Source: an uncultured Planctomycetota bacterium
Lineage (GTDB): Bacteria; Planctomycetota; UBA1135; GCA-002686595
Direction of reading: 5' to 3'
DNA length: 64,000 nucleotides
Assembly (NCBI GenBank): GCA_903928115.1
Contig: CAIYPP010000125.1
Span: 24,076 to 88,075, forward strand
Each line of letters starts with the position of its first letter. The first letter of the stretch is position 1. A program made the position numbers and the translations under genes. Of this stretch, positions 15,646-24,869 are shown one piece after another. Below the pieces are notes generated by a model. That model searched no databases and was not told the DNA's origin. It saw nothing but the letters and a program-made list of their open reading frames with translations.

Positions 15646-17136
15646 TTACTGCGCGGGAGGCGCCGTGGGAGCTTCCGCGTGCGCGTCTCCGCTGAGCGGA
15701 CGCATCGCGGGGAAGAGGAGGACATCGCGGATCGTGTCCTGCCCGGTGAGGACCATGACGAGACGGTCGATGCCGATTCCGAGTCCGCCGGTGGGGGGCA
15801 TGCCGTACTCGAGCGCCTGCACGTAGTCGACGTCGACCTGCCCGGGCGCTTCGGGGTCCTTGCTGGCCACCTGCTCCTCGAAGCGGCGCTCTTGCTCGGC
15901 GGGATCGTTCAGCTCACTGAACGCGTTGCCGAGCTCCATTCCACCGAGGAAGAGCTCGAAGCGCTCCGCCATGCGCGCATCCAGCGGATTCGCCTTGGCG
16001 AGCGGGCAGATCTGCACAGGGTAGTCGATGCAAAACACCGGCCCGGTCAAGAGCTTCTCGCAGGTCGCCTCGAAGACATCGTTCATCAACTTCCAGTAGT
16101 TGCCGGGATCTTCGATGCCGAGCTCCTTGGCGCGCGCGCGCACCGCGGGCTGGTCGTCGAACTCGCAGCCGTTCTGCTGGCGGAAGAGCTCCGTGTAGCG
16201 CACGCGGGCAAACGGGGCCTTCAGGTCGTACTCGACGCCGCGGAACGTCACCTTGGTCGTGCCGTTCACGTCGAGGGCGAGCCGCTCGAGCATCTGCTCC
16301 GCGAGCTCCATCATCCGTCGGTAGTCGGCTTGAGCCTCGTACAGCTCCAGCATCGAGAACTCGGGGTTGTGGCGCGTCGAGATGCCCTCGTTGCGGAAGT
16401 TGCGCGCGATCTCGAACACACGCTCGAGGCCGCCGACGATCAGGCGCTTGAGGTACAGCTCCGGCGCGATGCGCAGGTAGAAGTCGCAGCCGAGCGCATT
16501 GTGGTGCGTGACGAACGGGCGCGCCGTCGCGCCGCCGAAGATCGGGTGAAGGGTCGGCGTTTCGACCTCGAGGTAGCCTTGCTCCTCCAAGAAGCGCCGG
16601 ATCCCTGAGACGATCTTGCTGCGCTTCACGAAGACGTCCATGACACCTTCGGTCGCCCACAGGTCGACGTAGCGGCGCCGGTAGCGCTGCTCGACGTCCG
16701 CGAGCCCGTGCCACTTTTCCGGCGGAGGCGCGTAGCTCTTCGCGAGGAGTCGAACTTCCTTCGCCCAGACCGTGAGCTCGCCCTTTTGAGTGAAGCCCAC
16801 CTCGCCATGTACGCCCACCAAGTCGCCTGCGTCGAGCCACTTGCGCTGCGGCCACCACTCGGGGAGCGCGTCGCGCTGCAGGCCGATCTGTACGCGGCCC
16901 GTGCGATCGAGGAGCGGTGCGAAGATGAGCTTGCCGAAGTCGCGGGGCATCAGCATGCGGCCGGCGATGGTCACGCGCGTACCGACGGCAGGGCCGGGAG
17001 CCGCGGCCGTGCCCGCAGCGGACACGAGCGAGGCGATCGACTGCGGCTCGACGCCGCGTGCGGGGAAAGGGTCGACCCCGGCGGCGCGCATGGCTTGGGC
17101 CTTGGCGACGCGGTCGGGCTGGGCGAGATCGGTCAT
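15646..17136 (-). CDS. lysS: Lysyl-tRNA synthetase, class II
   Basis: Class II LysRS (496 aa) charging tRNA-Lys. The N-terminal OB-fold anticodon-binding domain contains 'VTIAGRMLMPRDFGKLIF'. The catalytic core has motif 1 around 'FLEEQGYLEVETPTLHP', motif 2 'ARNFRNEGISTRHNPEFSML' (in part FRNEGISTRHNPEF) and motif 3 'GGLGIGIDRLVMVLTG'. The ATG at 17136 gives the usual length; an in-frame extension to 17286 is GC-driven noise. It heads a lysS-lolC-lolD operon, with tRNA-Ala upstream on the same strand. Confidence 0.93.
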   Translation of the reverse strand: MTDLAQPDRVAKAQAMRAAGVDPFPARGVEPQSIASLVSAAGTAAAPGPAVGTRVTIAGRMLMPRDFGKLIFAPLLDRTGRVQIGLQRDALPEWWPQRKWLDAGDLVGVHGEVGFTQKGELTVWAKEVRLLAKSYAPPPEKWHGLADVEQRYRRRYVDLWATEGVMDVFVKRSKIVSGIRRFLEEQGYLEVETPTLHPIFGGATARPFVTHHNALGCDFYLRIAPELYLKRLIVGGLERVFEIARNFRNEGISTRHNPEFSMLELYEAQADYRRMMELAEQMLERLALDVNGTTKVTFRGVEYDLKAPFARVRYTELFRQQNGCEFDDQPAVRARAKELGIEDPGNYWKLMNDVFEATCEKLLTGPVFCIDYPVQICPLAKANPLDARMAERFELFLGGMELGNAFSELNDPAEQERRFEEQVASKDPEAPGQVDVDYVQALEYGMPPTGGLGIGIDRLVMVLTGQDTIRDVLLFPAMRPLSGDAHAEAPTAPPAQ

Positions 17137-17302
17137 GGGGCGTTGGGTCCGAAGGGGCGGAGAATAGCGGCTGGAGCGCCCCGATCCGATGTTGGCGTCG
17201 CCCTCGGAGGGCTCGCGCGGGCCGGGGATGCCGATCCGAGGCCTGAGCGATGCTCCGACGCTGGCCGCGCCGGGGAGGCTTGCCACGCTCCAGAAAAGGC
17301 TC

Positions 17303-17336
17303 GCGGCCGCCTCGGCAGGTTTGCCGAAGCGGCCGC
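17303..17336 (-). terminator. Rho-independent terminator downstream of tRNA-Ala
   Basis: Read on the minus strand, a GCGGCCGC stem (17329-17336 pairing with 17303-17310) encloses an inner CGGC/GCCG helix. It is followed by CCTTTTC. It starts only six bases past the tRNA 3' end, so it should separate the tRNA transcript from lysS. Confidence 0.65.
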
Positions 17337-17341
17337 GGTGC

Positions 17342-17417
17342 TGGTGGAGGATAGGGGACTCGAACCCCTGGCCTCGACAATGCCATTGTCGCGCTCTACC
17401 AACTGAGCTAATCCCCC
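17342..17417 (-). tRNA. tRNA-Ala (GGC anticodon), CCA encoded
   Basis: Full cloverleaf on the minus strand. The acceptor is GGGGGAT/ATCCTCC, containing the G3:U70 pair that identifies tRNA-Ala. U8, the D-loop TAGCTCAGTTGGTAGAGC and the anticodon stem CGACA/TGTCG with loop ATGGCAT (anticodon GGC) are all present, as is the T-loop GGTTCGAGTCC. Discriminator A73 is followed by an encoded CCA, unlike the other three tRNAs here. Confidence 0.95.
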
Positions 17418-17611
17418 GGTGTTCTGTGGGTCGTCCGCGGCGCGCGATGCGTCGCGTCCGAGAGCATCGGAAGGGCGGAGAGGATGACGCACCGAGGCCC
17501 CCGCGTCAACAGCGAAGGCCAAGCTGCGTGCCTTGCCCCTTCGAAACTCCTATCCTGCCCCCGCTCAGGCGCCGCCGGAAGCGGCGCCCCACGCCCCGTG
17601 CAAGGACGACC

Positions 17612-20197
17612 GTGACGAACGCTTACGACCCCCAGTCGATCGAGGCCCGCTGGCAGGCCCGCTGGGACACCGACCGGACCTTTGCGGCCCTGAACCCCGG
17701 CGAGCCCGGCTTCGACGCTGCGCGCCCCAAGTACTACGTGCTCGACATGTTCCCGTACCCCTCGGGGTCGGGGCTGCACGTCGGGCACGCCGTCGGCTAC
17801 ATCGGCACCGACATCGTCGCGCGCAAGAAGCGGATGGAAGGCTGCAACGTGCTCCACCCGATGGGCTGGGACGCGTTCGGCCTCCCCGCCGAGCAATACG
17901 CGATCCAAACGGGCGTCCACCCCGCACAGTCGACCGCAACCAACACCGCCAACTTCCGGCGCCAGCTGAAGAAGATCGGTCTCTCGTACGACTGGGCGCG
18001 CGAGATCAACACCTCGGATCCGAGCTACTACCGCTGGACCCAGTGGATCTTCAAGCGGCTCCACGAGAAGGGACTCGCGTACCAAGCCGAGGTGCCGGTG
18101 TGGTGGTGCGAAGAGCTGAAGACCGTGCTCGCCAACGAAGAGGTGATCAACGGTCGCAGCGAGCGCGGCAACTTTCCCTGCGTGCGCCGACCGCTGAAGC
18201 AGTGGATGCTCAAGATCACGGCCTACGCCGAGCGCCTGCTCGACGATCTCGACCTGCTCGACTGGCCCGAGTCGATCAAGATCCAGCAGCGCGAGTGGAT
18301 CGGGAAGAGCGAAGGCGCGGAGGTCGAGTTCGCGGTCGAGGGCGGCGCCGACAAGCTCGTCGTCTTCACGACGCGGCCGGACACGCTGTGGGGCGCGACC
18401 TTCATGGTCGTGGCACCCGAGCACAAGCTCTTGCAGCGCGTGCCTGCTTCGCACCGCGAGGCCGTGCGCGCCTACGTGCAGAGCGCCGCTGCGAAGTCCG
18501 AGCTGGAACGCACGGAGCTCGCCAAGGACAAGACTGGCGTTTTCTCCGGTCTTTTTGCTCACAATCCGGCCTTCGAGTCGGGCGACCCGCGCGGTCGCAT
18601 CCCGATCTGGGTCGCGGACTACGTGCTCATCTCGTACGGAACCGGCGCGATCATGGCCGTGCCCGGCCATGACGAGCGCGACTTCGCCTTCGCGCGCAAG
18701 TTCGGCATCGAAGTGCGCGAGGTCGTTCGTCCGCCCCAAGGGGAGAAGGGCCTCGCCGAGGGCGTGTGCTTCACCGGCGACGGCACGGCGGTGAACTCGG
18801 GGCCCGTCGATGGCCTCCCCACGCCTCAGGCAAAGAGTAGGGCGATCGAGCTGCTCGCGCAGCGCGGCGTCGGCAAGGCGCGCACGACGTACAAGCTGCG
18901 CGACTGGCTGTTCTCACGCCAGCGCTACTGGGGTGAGCCCTTCCCGCTCGTTCATCTCACGGACGGAACGACGGTGGCCGTCGACGACGATGCTCTGCCG
19001 ATCGAGCTGCCGCAGATGGAGGACTTCAAGCCATCGTCGGACGGCTCCGCGCCTCTCGCGCGCGCCACAGCATGGCTCCAAACGACGCACAAGGGCGCTC
19101 CCGCGAGGCGCGACACCGACACGATGCCCGGCTGGGCCGGTTCGTGCTGGTACTGGCTGCGCTTCATGGATCCTCACAACGCCCGCGCGCCGTGGTCGAA
19201 GGATGCCGAGCAGTACTGGGGGCCCGTCGACCTGTACGTCGGCGGCGCGGCCCACGCGGTCATGCACCTGCTCTACGCGCGCTTCTGGCACAAGGTGCTC
19301 TTCGACCTCGGCCTCGTGCACACCAAGGAGCCGTTCCAAAAGCTCTTCAATCAAGGCCTGATCACGGCGTTTGCGTATCAGGACAGCACGGGCCGTCTCG
19401 TCGCGAGCGACGAAGTGGAGACCCGCGGCAACGAGTTCGTGCGCAAGGCGAGCGGCGAGCCGCTCGAGCAGATCGTCACGAAGATGGCGAAGTCGCTGAA
19501 GAACGTCGTGAACCCCGACGACGTGATCGCCGAGCACGGCGCCGACACGCTGCGCCTCTACGAGAGCTTCATGGGCCCGCTCGCGGACTCGAAGCCGTGG
19601 AACCCGCGCGACATCGCGGGCTGCGCACGCTTCATCGACCGCGCTTGGCGTCTGCTCGTCGATCCCGAGAGCTCCGACCCGGTGCGCCCGCAGTTCCGCG
19701 TCGATCAAGGGGACCGCCCGCTCGAAGGCGACACGCTGGAGCTCGAAAAGCAGCTTCACCGCGCCATCGCGCGCATCGATGACTCGTTCAAGGTCTTCAA
19801 CTTCAACACCTCGATCGCGGCGCTGATGACGTTCGTGAACGAGGCGATGAAGAAGCATGCTGCGATGACGCGCAGCCAAGCCGAGCGCTTCGTACAGGTC
19901 CTCTCGCCCTTCGCGCCGCATATGGCGGAAGAGCTCTGGTCGCGCTTGGGCTACAGCGATTCCATCGCGTACGTCCCGTGGCCGAAGGTCCAACAGCAGT
20001 TCCTCGAAGACGACACGGTCGAAATCGTCGTTCAGGTGGGCGGCAAGGTGCGCGGCCGCGTCGGCGTCCCGAAAGCGGCGGCCCAGCCCGACGTCGAGGC
20101 CGCCGCGCGCGGAGCCGTCGCGTCGTGGCTCGAAGGCAAGGAGACCGTGAAGGTCGTGCTCGTCCCCGGCCGCCTGATCAACTTCATCGTGAAGTGA
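17612..20197 (+). CDS. leuS: Leucyl-tRNA synthetase
   Basis: Class I LeuRS of 861 residues. The HIGH-type motif is in 'YPSGSGLHVGHAVGY' (about residues 48-62). The CP1 editing domain contains 'TTRPDTLWGATFMVVAPEH' and 'GTGAIMAVPGHDERDFAFA'. The zinc/CP region has 'PVWWCEELKTVLANEEVI', and 'DTMPGWAGSCWYWLRFMD' follows. The KMSKS loop reads KMAKS (VTKMAKSLKNVVNPDD). Anticodon-binding and C-terminal domains are complete. The start is GTG 17612 immediately before 'TNAYDPQSIEARWQARW'; the frame is open far upstream but through the tRNA. A GT39-like gene follows after four bases. Confidence 0.94.
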   Translation: MTNAYDPQSIEARWQARWDTDRTFAALNPGEPGFDAARPKYYVLDMFPYPSGSGLHVGHAVGYIGTDIVARKKRMEGCNVLHPMGWDAFGLPAEQYAIQTGVHPAQSTATNTANFRRQLKKIGLSYDWAREINTSDPSYYRWTQWIFKRLHEKGLAYQAEVPVWWCEELKTVLANEEVINGRSERGNFPCVRRPLKQWMLKITAYAERLLDDLDLLDWPESIKIQQREWIGKSEGAEVEFAVEGGADKLVVFTTRPDTLWGATFMVVAPEHKLLQRVPASHREAVRAYVQSAAAKSELERTELAKDKTGVFSGLFAHNPAFESGDPRGRIPIWVADYVLISYGTGAIMAVPGHDERDFAFARKFGIEVREVVRPPQGEKGLAEGVCFTGDGTAVNSGPVDGLPTPQAKSRAIELLAQRGVGKARTTYKLRDWLFSRQRYWGEPFPLVHLTDGTTVAVDDDALPIELPQMEDFKPSSDGSAPLARATAWLQTTHKGAPARRDTDTMPGWAGSCWYWLRFMDPHNARAPWSKDAEQYWGPVDLYVGGAAHAVMHLLYARFWHKVLFDLGLVHTKEPFQKLFNQGLITAFAYQDSTGRLVASDEVETRGNEFVRKASGEPLEQIVTKMAKSLKNVVNPDDVIAEHGADTLRLYESFMGPLADSKPWNPRDIAGCARFIDRAWRLLVDPESSDPVRPQFRVDQGDRPLEGDTLELEKQLHRAIARIDDSFKVFNFNTSIAALMTFVNEAMKKHAAMTRSQAERFVQVLSPFAPHMAEELWSRLGYSDSIAYVPWPKVQQQFLEDDTVEIVVQVGGKVRGRVGVPKAAAQPDVEAAARGAVASWLEGKETVKVVLVPGRLINFIVK

Positions 20198-20201
20198 GCG
20201 C

Positions 20202-21458
20202 GTGAACCCGACGCCCGCAGCGAGCCGCAAGCACCTCCTCGCGCTGCTCGTTGCGGCGTTCGCATTGCGCGTGCTCGCGGCGCTCGCGCTGGGCTCTGTC
20301 CCTCTCGCGCCCGGCACGAGCACGTGGCAATGGGGCCACGAGCCCGCCTGCATCGCGCAGGCGCTCCTCGAAGGACGCGGCTACAGCGATCCTTGGGGGC
20401 ACGGCACGGGCCCGACCGCGTGGCTCACGCCACCGTATCCGCTGTTCTTGGCTTCGGCGATGGAACTCGGAGGCGGCGTGACTTCCGCTGCGGCTTGGAT
20501 CGTCGTGCTCGTTCAAGCGCTGGCATCGGCCGCTACAGCGCTCGCCATCGTGCGGCTGTGCGAGTTGCTCGGCCACTCACGGGCAGCGCTGATCGCTGGC
20601 TGGACATTCGCGCTGTACCCGATCTCGATCGCGAACGCTGCGCAGGTCGTGTGGGACACCACGTTCGTCGCGCTCGCGCTGTCGTTGGTGTTCATCACGG
20701 CGCTGCGCGCGCGGGCTTCCAGTGCGGACGCGGCCCGATGCGGCCTAGGCTTCGGCGCACTGCTCTTCCTCAACCCCGCACCGATGAGCCTCGGCCCGAT
20801 CCTCATGGCTTGGCTCTACAAGCGAGGAGGAGTTCGCAGCGCTCTGACGTTCGCAGCGTGCGCCGTGCTCCTCTGCCTGCCTTGGATGGTGCGCAACCAG
20901 CTGGTCCTCGGATCCTTCTCCCTGCGCCCGAACCTCGGCGTCGAGCTCCGCATCGGCAACCACGACGAAGCCACTGGGCGCCCGCTGCCGTTCAAGTACC
21001 ACCCGTCGCACGTCGAGAGCGAGCTCACGCAGTACCGCGAGCTCGGCGAGGCCGAGTACTGCGCTCGCGACTTCCAACGGGCCAAGGCGTGGATCTCCGA
21101 GCATCCGAGCGAGTTCGGAGCCCTGACCGCGCGCCGTGTCTCCCTCTTCTGGGTCGGCGAGCCGCCGACCAGCGACACGCGCACTTCCGCAGGCGCGGGC
21201 GCTTCGCGCGATCCCGCCAGCTGGATCAAGTTCGCGGCTTTCGCGCTCGCAGGCATCCTAGGGGTCGCCGCACTCGGCTGGCTTTCGCTCGCCTTCGACG
21301 TCCGCCTTCTTCTCGGGGCATCGCTGCTCGTCTTCGGCACGCCGTACTATGTGTCGCACGTCTCCGAGCGCTACCGCTTCCCGCTGGACCCGATCCTCGT
21401 CGCACTCGGCGTGGCGCTGATCGTCCAGGTTTGGCAGCGCAGGAAGGCGCGCCCATGA
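20202..21458 (+). CDS. Polytopic glycosyltransferase-family-39-like membrane protein
   Basis: 418-residue membrane protein with about nine helices. The first large periplasmic loop contains 'ACIAQALLEGRGYSDPWG' and 'GPTAWLTPPYPLFLAS', a pattern shared by ArnT/PMT-type GT-C proteins (RgtA-D-like). The C-terminal segment 'HVSERYRFPLDPILVALG' matches the 'RYR.PldP.l' element common at the end of this family. It probably transfers a sugar from a polyprenyl-phosphate donor; the acceptor is unknown. GTG start at 20202, and its stop overlaps the ATG of the RNB nuclease (ATGA), so the two are translationally coupled. Confidence 0.7.
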   Translation: MNPTPAASRKHLLALLVAAFALRVLAALALGSVPLAPGTSTWQWGHEPACIAQALLEGRGYSDPWGHGTGPTAWLTPPYPLFLASAMELGGGVTSAAAWIVVLVQALASAATALAIVRLCELLGHSRAALIAGWTFALYPISIANAAQVVWDTTFVALALSLVFITALRARASSADAARCGLGFGALLFLNPAPMSLGPILMAWLYKRGGVRSALTFAACAVLLCLPWMVRNQLVLGSFSLRPNLGVELRIGNHDEATGRPLPFKYHPSHVESELTQYRELGEAEYCARDFQRAKAWISEHPSEFGALTARRVSLFWVGEPPTSDTRTSAGAGASRDPASWIKFAAFALAGILGVAALGWLSLAFDVRLLLGASLLVFGTPYYVSHVSERYRFPLDPILVALGVALIVQVWQRRKARP

Positions 21459-23200
21459 GTGACGACAAGAAGAAGTTCACGAGCTTCAAGGACCTCGCGA
21501 AGCAGCGTGGCACGCCGACGCCGGAACCGACCCAGCCCGCGCCGAAGTTCAAGTTCATCAGCGACTTCGGTCCCGAGCGCAAGATCGACGACATCGCGGA
21601 GGCCCAAGCGCGCGAGCGCATCTCGCGCCGTCCGCCGGCCTTCGAGCCGATGCTCCACGGACCCGCGGCGTACAAGGACTGCGAGACCGAAGAGATGCAA
21701 ATCCTCGCATCGTTCCGCGTGCGAACGGTGTTTCCCGAGGACGTACGACGCGAAGTGGAGCACCTGCCACAAGATCCCACCGAGGACGACAAGCGCGGCC
21801 GACTCGACCTGCGCGAGCAGTGCATCTTCACGATCGACGGCGACGACGCGAAGGACTACGACGACGCGATCTCGATTCAAGCGCTCGAAGCCGGAGCGTA
21901 CGAAGTCGGGGTGCACATCGCGGACGTCGCGCACTATGTGCGACCGGAGACTGCGCTCGATGCGGAGGCGCTGTCGCGCGCAACCAGCATCTACCTGCCT
22001 GACCAAGTGGTTCCGATGCTCCCCGAGGAGCTCTCGAACCACCTGTGCTCTCTCGTCGAAGCCCGCGACCGCCTCGCGTACTCCGTGTTCATGGTGTTCG
22101 ACGCAGCCGGTCGCCGCACTTCGTCGCGCATCGCGAAGAGCGTGATCCGCAGCGTCAAGCGCAACACGTATCGCGTCGTCCAGGAGCTCCTCGACGGCAA
22201 CGACACCGAAGAGACTCGTGCGATCGCGCACCTGCGTGAGCCGCTCGAGCACTTCCGCAAGTGGACGATGCGCCAACAGCAGCTGCGCGACGCCAAGGGC
22301 TCGATGCGCATGCAGTCTCGCGAGCGCAAGTTCGTCTTCGACGAGCGCGGCGAGCCCGTCAAGGTGGTCGACTACCCCCGCTATTTCTCGATGGCGCTCA
22401 TCGAAGAAACCGCCCTCGCGGCGAACCAAGCTGTGGGGGACCTCTTCCGCGATCGCGGTCTGCCGACGATCTATCGCGTCCACAAGGAGAAGAGCCCTGA
22501 GGAAATCGAGGCGGTCGCGGCGCAGCTCGAGGAGCACGGGCTGCACGTCCCTTTGAAGGAGCGTCTCACCGGTCGCGATATCGGCCGCTTGATCCGAACG
22601 GCGCGCAAGAAGCCCAATGCCGAAGCGCTGATCCAGCGCATCATGGGCCTGATCGAGCGGGCGGTGTACGAGGTCCACGACCACGAGGATGTCGCGGGGC
22701 ACTTTGGACTCGCGCGCAAGGCCTACCTGCACTTCACCTCGCCGATCCGACGCTATCCGGACCTGATGGTGCACCGGTGGCTTTGGTCGCTCGAAAGCCG
22801 CCCTGAGGACACCGCGCGCGAGCTCAAGACTCTGGAGCTGCTCGAGGATCTCAACTCGATCGCGGCGCACAGCTCGGCTCAAGCCGAGGTCGCGGAGATG
22901 TGCTCGTACGCCGTGGGGGACCTCAAGGTTTGCGAGCTGATGCAGCCCCACATCGGTGAGAAGCTGAAGGCGCGCGTTCACCGCGTCTCGCCGCCCGGCA
23001 TCGAGGTCTTCCTCTCCGACTTCAACGTCACCGGCTTTCTCCCTTCGCGCACGATCGGCGAGAAGGTCGAGATCAAAGGGCCGACGATCAACATCAAGCG
23101 CGGCCGCACGCTGCTCTCCTTCACCGAGGGCTATCCGATCGCCGTGCGTCTCAAGGATGTCGATTTCATCCGGCTGCAGTTGATGTTGGAGCTCGTGTGA
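21455..23200 (+). CDS. RNase II/R family exoribonuclease
   Basis: 581-residue RNB-domain 3'-5' exoribonuclease. The catalytic Asp cluster is in 'TIDGDDAKDYDDAIS' (the family IDGxDAxDxDDA motif). 'VGVHIADVAHYVRP', 'RATSIYLPDQVVPMLP' and 'FGLARKAYLHFTSPIRRYPD' (in part YLHFTSPIRRYPD) are further RNB signatures. A C-terminal S1-like domain starts near 'IGEKLKARVHRVSPPGIEVF'. The cold-shock domains usual at the RNase R N-terminus are not recognisable in the ~110 residues before RNB, so it is a short form. It overlaps its neighbours on both sides by four bases. Confidence 0.88.
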   Translation: MSDDKKKFTSFKDLAKQRGTPTPEPTQPAPKFKFISDFGPERKIDDIAEAQARERISRRPPAFEPMLHGPAAYKDCETEEMQILASFRVRTVFPEDVRREVEHLPQDPTEDDKRGRLDLREQCIFTIDGDDAKDYDDAISIQALEAGAYEVGVHIADVAHYVRPETALDAEALSRATSIYLPDQVVPMLPEELSNHLCSLVEARDRLAYSVFMVFDAAGRRTSSRIAKSVIRSVKRNTYRVVQELLDGNDTEETRAIAHLREPLEHFRKWTMRQQQLRDAKGSMRMQSRERKFVFDERGEPVKVVDYPRYFSMALIEETALAANQAVGDLFRDRGLPTIYRVHKEKSPEEIEAVAAQLEEHGLHVPLKERLTGRDIGRLIRTARKKPNAEALIQRIMGLIERAVYEVHDHEDVAGHFGLARKAYLHFTSPIRRYPDLMVHRWLWSLESRPEDTARELKTLELLEDLNSIAAHSSAQAEVAEMCSYAVGDLKVCELMQPHIGEKLKARVHRVSPPGIEVFLSDFNVTGFLPSRTIGEKVEIKGPTINIKRGRTLLSFTEGYPIAVRLKDVDFIRLQLMLELV

Positions 23201-23979
23201 ACACGCGGCGAGCGTCTCTTTCGCTGGTCTTCTGCGCAGCTTCCGCCGCCTGCGACGGCGATCCCCGTTCCCCAGCGAAGGCGCAATCACAGCCGATCCA
23301 CTCCGCCATGGTGGACGCGTCGATGGACGTGGCAGCGGGGACGATTCGCGGCCGAGTGATCTTCGAAGGGATCCCTCCGAGCCCTCCGCCCGTCCTGCTC
23401 GGCGCACAAGATGGCTGCGGCTCTCTGCGCGAGTCTGCTCCGTTCGAGAAGCTGATCGTCCGCGAGGGTGGTGTCGCCAACGTGCTCATCCGCGTGAAAC
23501 GAGGGCTCCCCGCAGGACAGAGCTGGCCGACGCCGTCCGAGCCCGTCGTGCTCGACCAGCGCGGCTGCGTGTTTGAGCCGCACGTCCTCGTCACGCGCGT
23601 GGGAGCACCCGTCTCGCTCCGAAACTCCGATCCGCTTTCGCACAACGTCCACGTTCGGCCATCGAACCCGGCGAACGACGCCGTAAATCTGACGCTCGCA
23701 CCGTCCGCGCAGGAGTCGGCGCTGCTCTTCGCAGCGCCCGAACTCGCGATCCCCGTGCGCTGTGACATCCATCCTTGGATGCAGGCCGTGCTCCACGTTG
23801 TCGAGGATCCGTTCTACGCATTGAGCGACGCCAACGGCGCTTTCGAGCTCCGCGGCCTTCCCGCTGGCGAGTATGAGCTCGAAGCCTGCCACGAATGGCT
23901 CGGACGCTTCACCTTCTCCGTCCAGCTCAGCGAAGCGGAGGGGGCCGAGGTTCTCGTGCGGATGAGCGCCCCGAACTGA
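23197..23979 (+). CDS. Lipoprotein with cupredoxin-like copper site and carboxypeptidase-regulatory-like domain
   Basis: 260-residue exported protein; the signal peptide ends at 'CAASAAC', a plausible lipobox. The middle part resembles a plastocyanin/azurin-type domain. It has 'VSLRNSDPLSHNVHV' (first His ligand) and the closing ligand cluster 'CDIHPWM' (Cys, His, Met in C-x2-H-x2-M spacing), as in type 1 copper proteins. The last ~60 residues, 'FELRGLPAGEYELEACHEW', fit a Gly-Leu-Pro-type carboxypeptidase-regulatory (beta-sandwich) domain. An electron-transfer role is inferred. GTG start at 23197 overlaps the nuclease stop. Confidence 0.72.
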   Translation: MNTRRASLSLVFCAASAACDGDPRSPAKAQSQPIHSAMVDASMDVAAGTIRGRVIFEGIPPSPPPVLLGAQDGCGSLRESAPFEKLIVREGGVANVLIRVKRGLPAGQSWPTPSEPVVLDQRGCVFEPHVLVTRVGAPVSLRNSDPLSHNVHVRPSNPANDAVNLTLAPSAQESALLFAAPELAIPVRCDIHPWMQAVLHVVEDPFYALSDANGAFELRGLPAGEYELEACHEWLGRFTFSVQLSEAEGAEVLVRMSAPN

Positions 23980-24038
23980 AATCCGTTGGAACTTCCACCG
24001 CGGAGTCCGATAGTTTCAGCCTGAGGACTCTGCAGGAC

Positions 24039-24869
24039 ATGAACCACGAAGCTGTCGACCTGCTCCACGCCGTCTTGCGTTGGTTGCACGTGGGCGCAGC
24101 GGTCTTCTGGTTGGGCTCGGCGTTCGCCTTCGGCACACTCCGGCGCCGCGTCGAGCGCATGGGGGACGAGACCGCGCGTCGCTCGATCGCACTTGCGGCT
24201 TATCCCGGCCTGCTGGGCTGGCTCCGCTGGGGCGCCGCGCTGACTTGGATGCTCGGCTTCGTGCTGCTGTTCCTCTTGTACTACCGTGCGCCGCTCCTCC
24301 TCGACACGGCCGACCTCGGCCCCGACGCACTCGCCGTCCTGCTCCAACCGGACGGACGGCCCTCGCCTCGCGCTTGGATCCCGGGTTTCCTCGCGCTCCT
24401 CGCCGCATTCCCGCTGTACGAGCTCTGCGTGCGCTTCTTCCCGCCCAAGCTCTCGCTCGGGCTCGGCCTCCCGCTCTTTTTTTTCGCATCGATCGGTCTC
24501 TCCTGCCTGCTGGAGAGCGAGGCCGGCTTCTCGAATCGTGCGGTGTTCGTGCACCTTGCCACGTACCTCGCCACTGCGATGGCCGCCAACGTTTGGATGC
24601 GCATCTGGCCCGCCGAGCGCGAGGGACTGCTCGCCCGCGCATCGGGGTCGCCGCTACCCGAGCCGCGTCTCGCTCAGTCCCGCCTGCGCCAACGCCACAA
24701 CGCCGCGATGGCGCTCTCTATCTTGCTGTTGATGCTCTCCACGCACCACGTCTCGCTCTACTCCGATTCGCTGCTCCCGTGGCCGTGGATGGCAGCGATC
24801 GTCATGGGCGTCGGCGCTGCGCTCGCCGAACTGATCTCTCGCGCCTCGGACGCCTTCAGCGTCGAGTGA
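24039..24869 (+). CDS. Urate-oxidase-N-terminal-like (PF06181-type) membrane protein
   Basis: 276-residue protein with seven or eight hydrophobic helices. It begins 'LLHAVLRWLHVGAAVFWLGSAF', which resembles the membrane domain found at the N-terminus of PuuD urate oxidases and as a stand-alone protein in many bacteria (first-helix His and 'W.GSaF'). 'YPGLLGWLRWGAALTWMLG' and the late 'RHNAAMALSILLLMLSTHH' supply conserved His residues that could bind haem (inference). In puuD the domain is fused to a cytochrome c; here it stands alone, directly after the cupredoxin gene (59 bases). ATG 24039 follows CTGAGGAC and is preferred over 23895. Confidence 0.6.
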   Translation: MNHEAVDLLHAVLRWLHVGAAVFWLGSAFAFGTLRRRVERMGDETARRSIALAAYPGLLGWLRWGAALTWMLGFVLLFLLYYRAPLLLDTADLGPDALAVLLQPDGRPSPRAWIPGFLALLAAFPLYELCVRFFPPKLSLGLGLPLFFFASIGLSCLLESEAGFSNRAVFVHLATYLATAMAANVWMRIWPAEREGLLARASGSPLPEPRLAQSRLRQRHNAAMALSILLLMLSTHHVSLYSDSLLPWPWMAAIVMGVGAALAELISRASDAFSVE

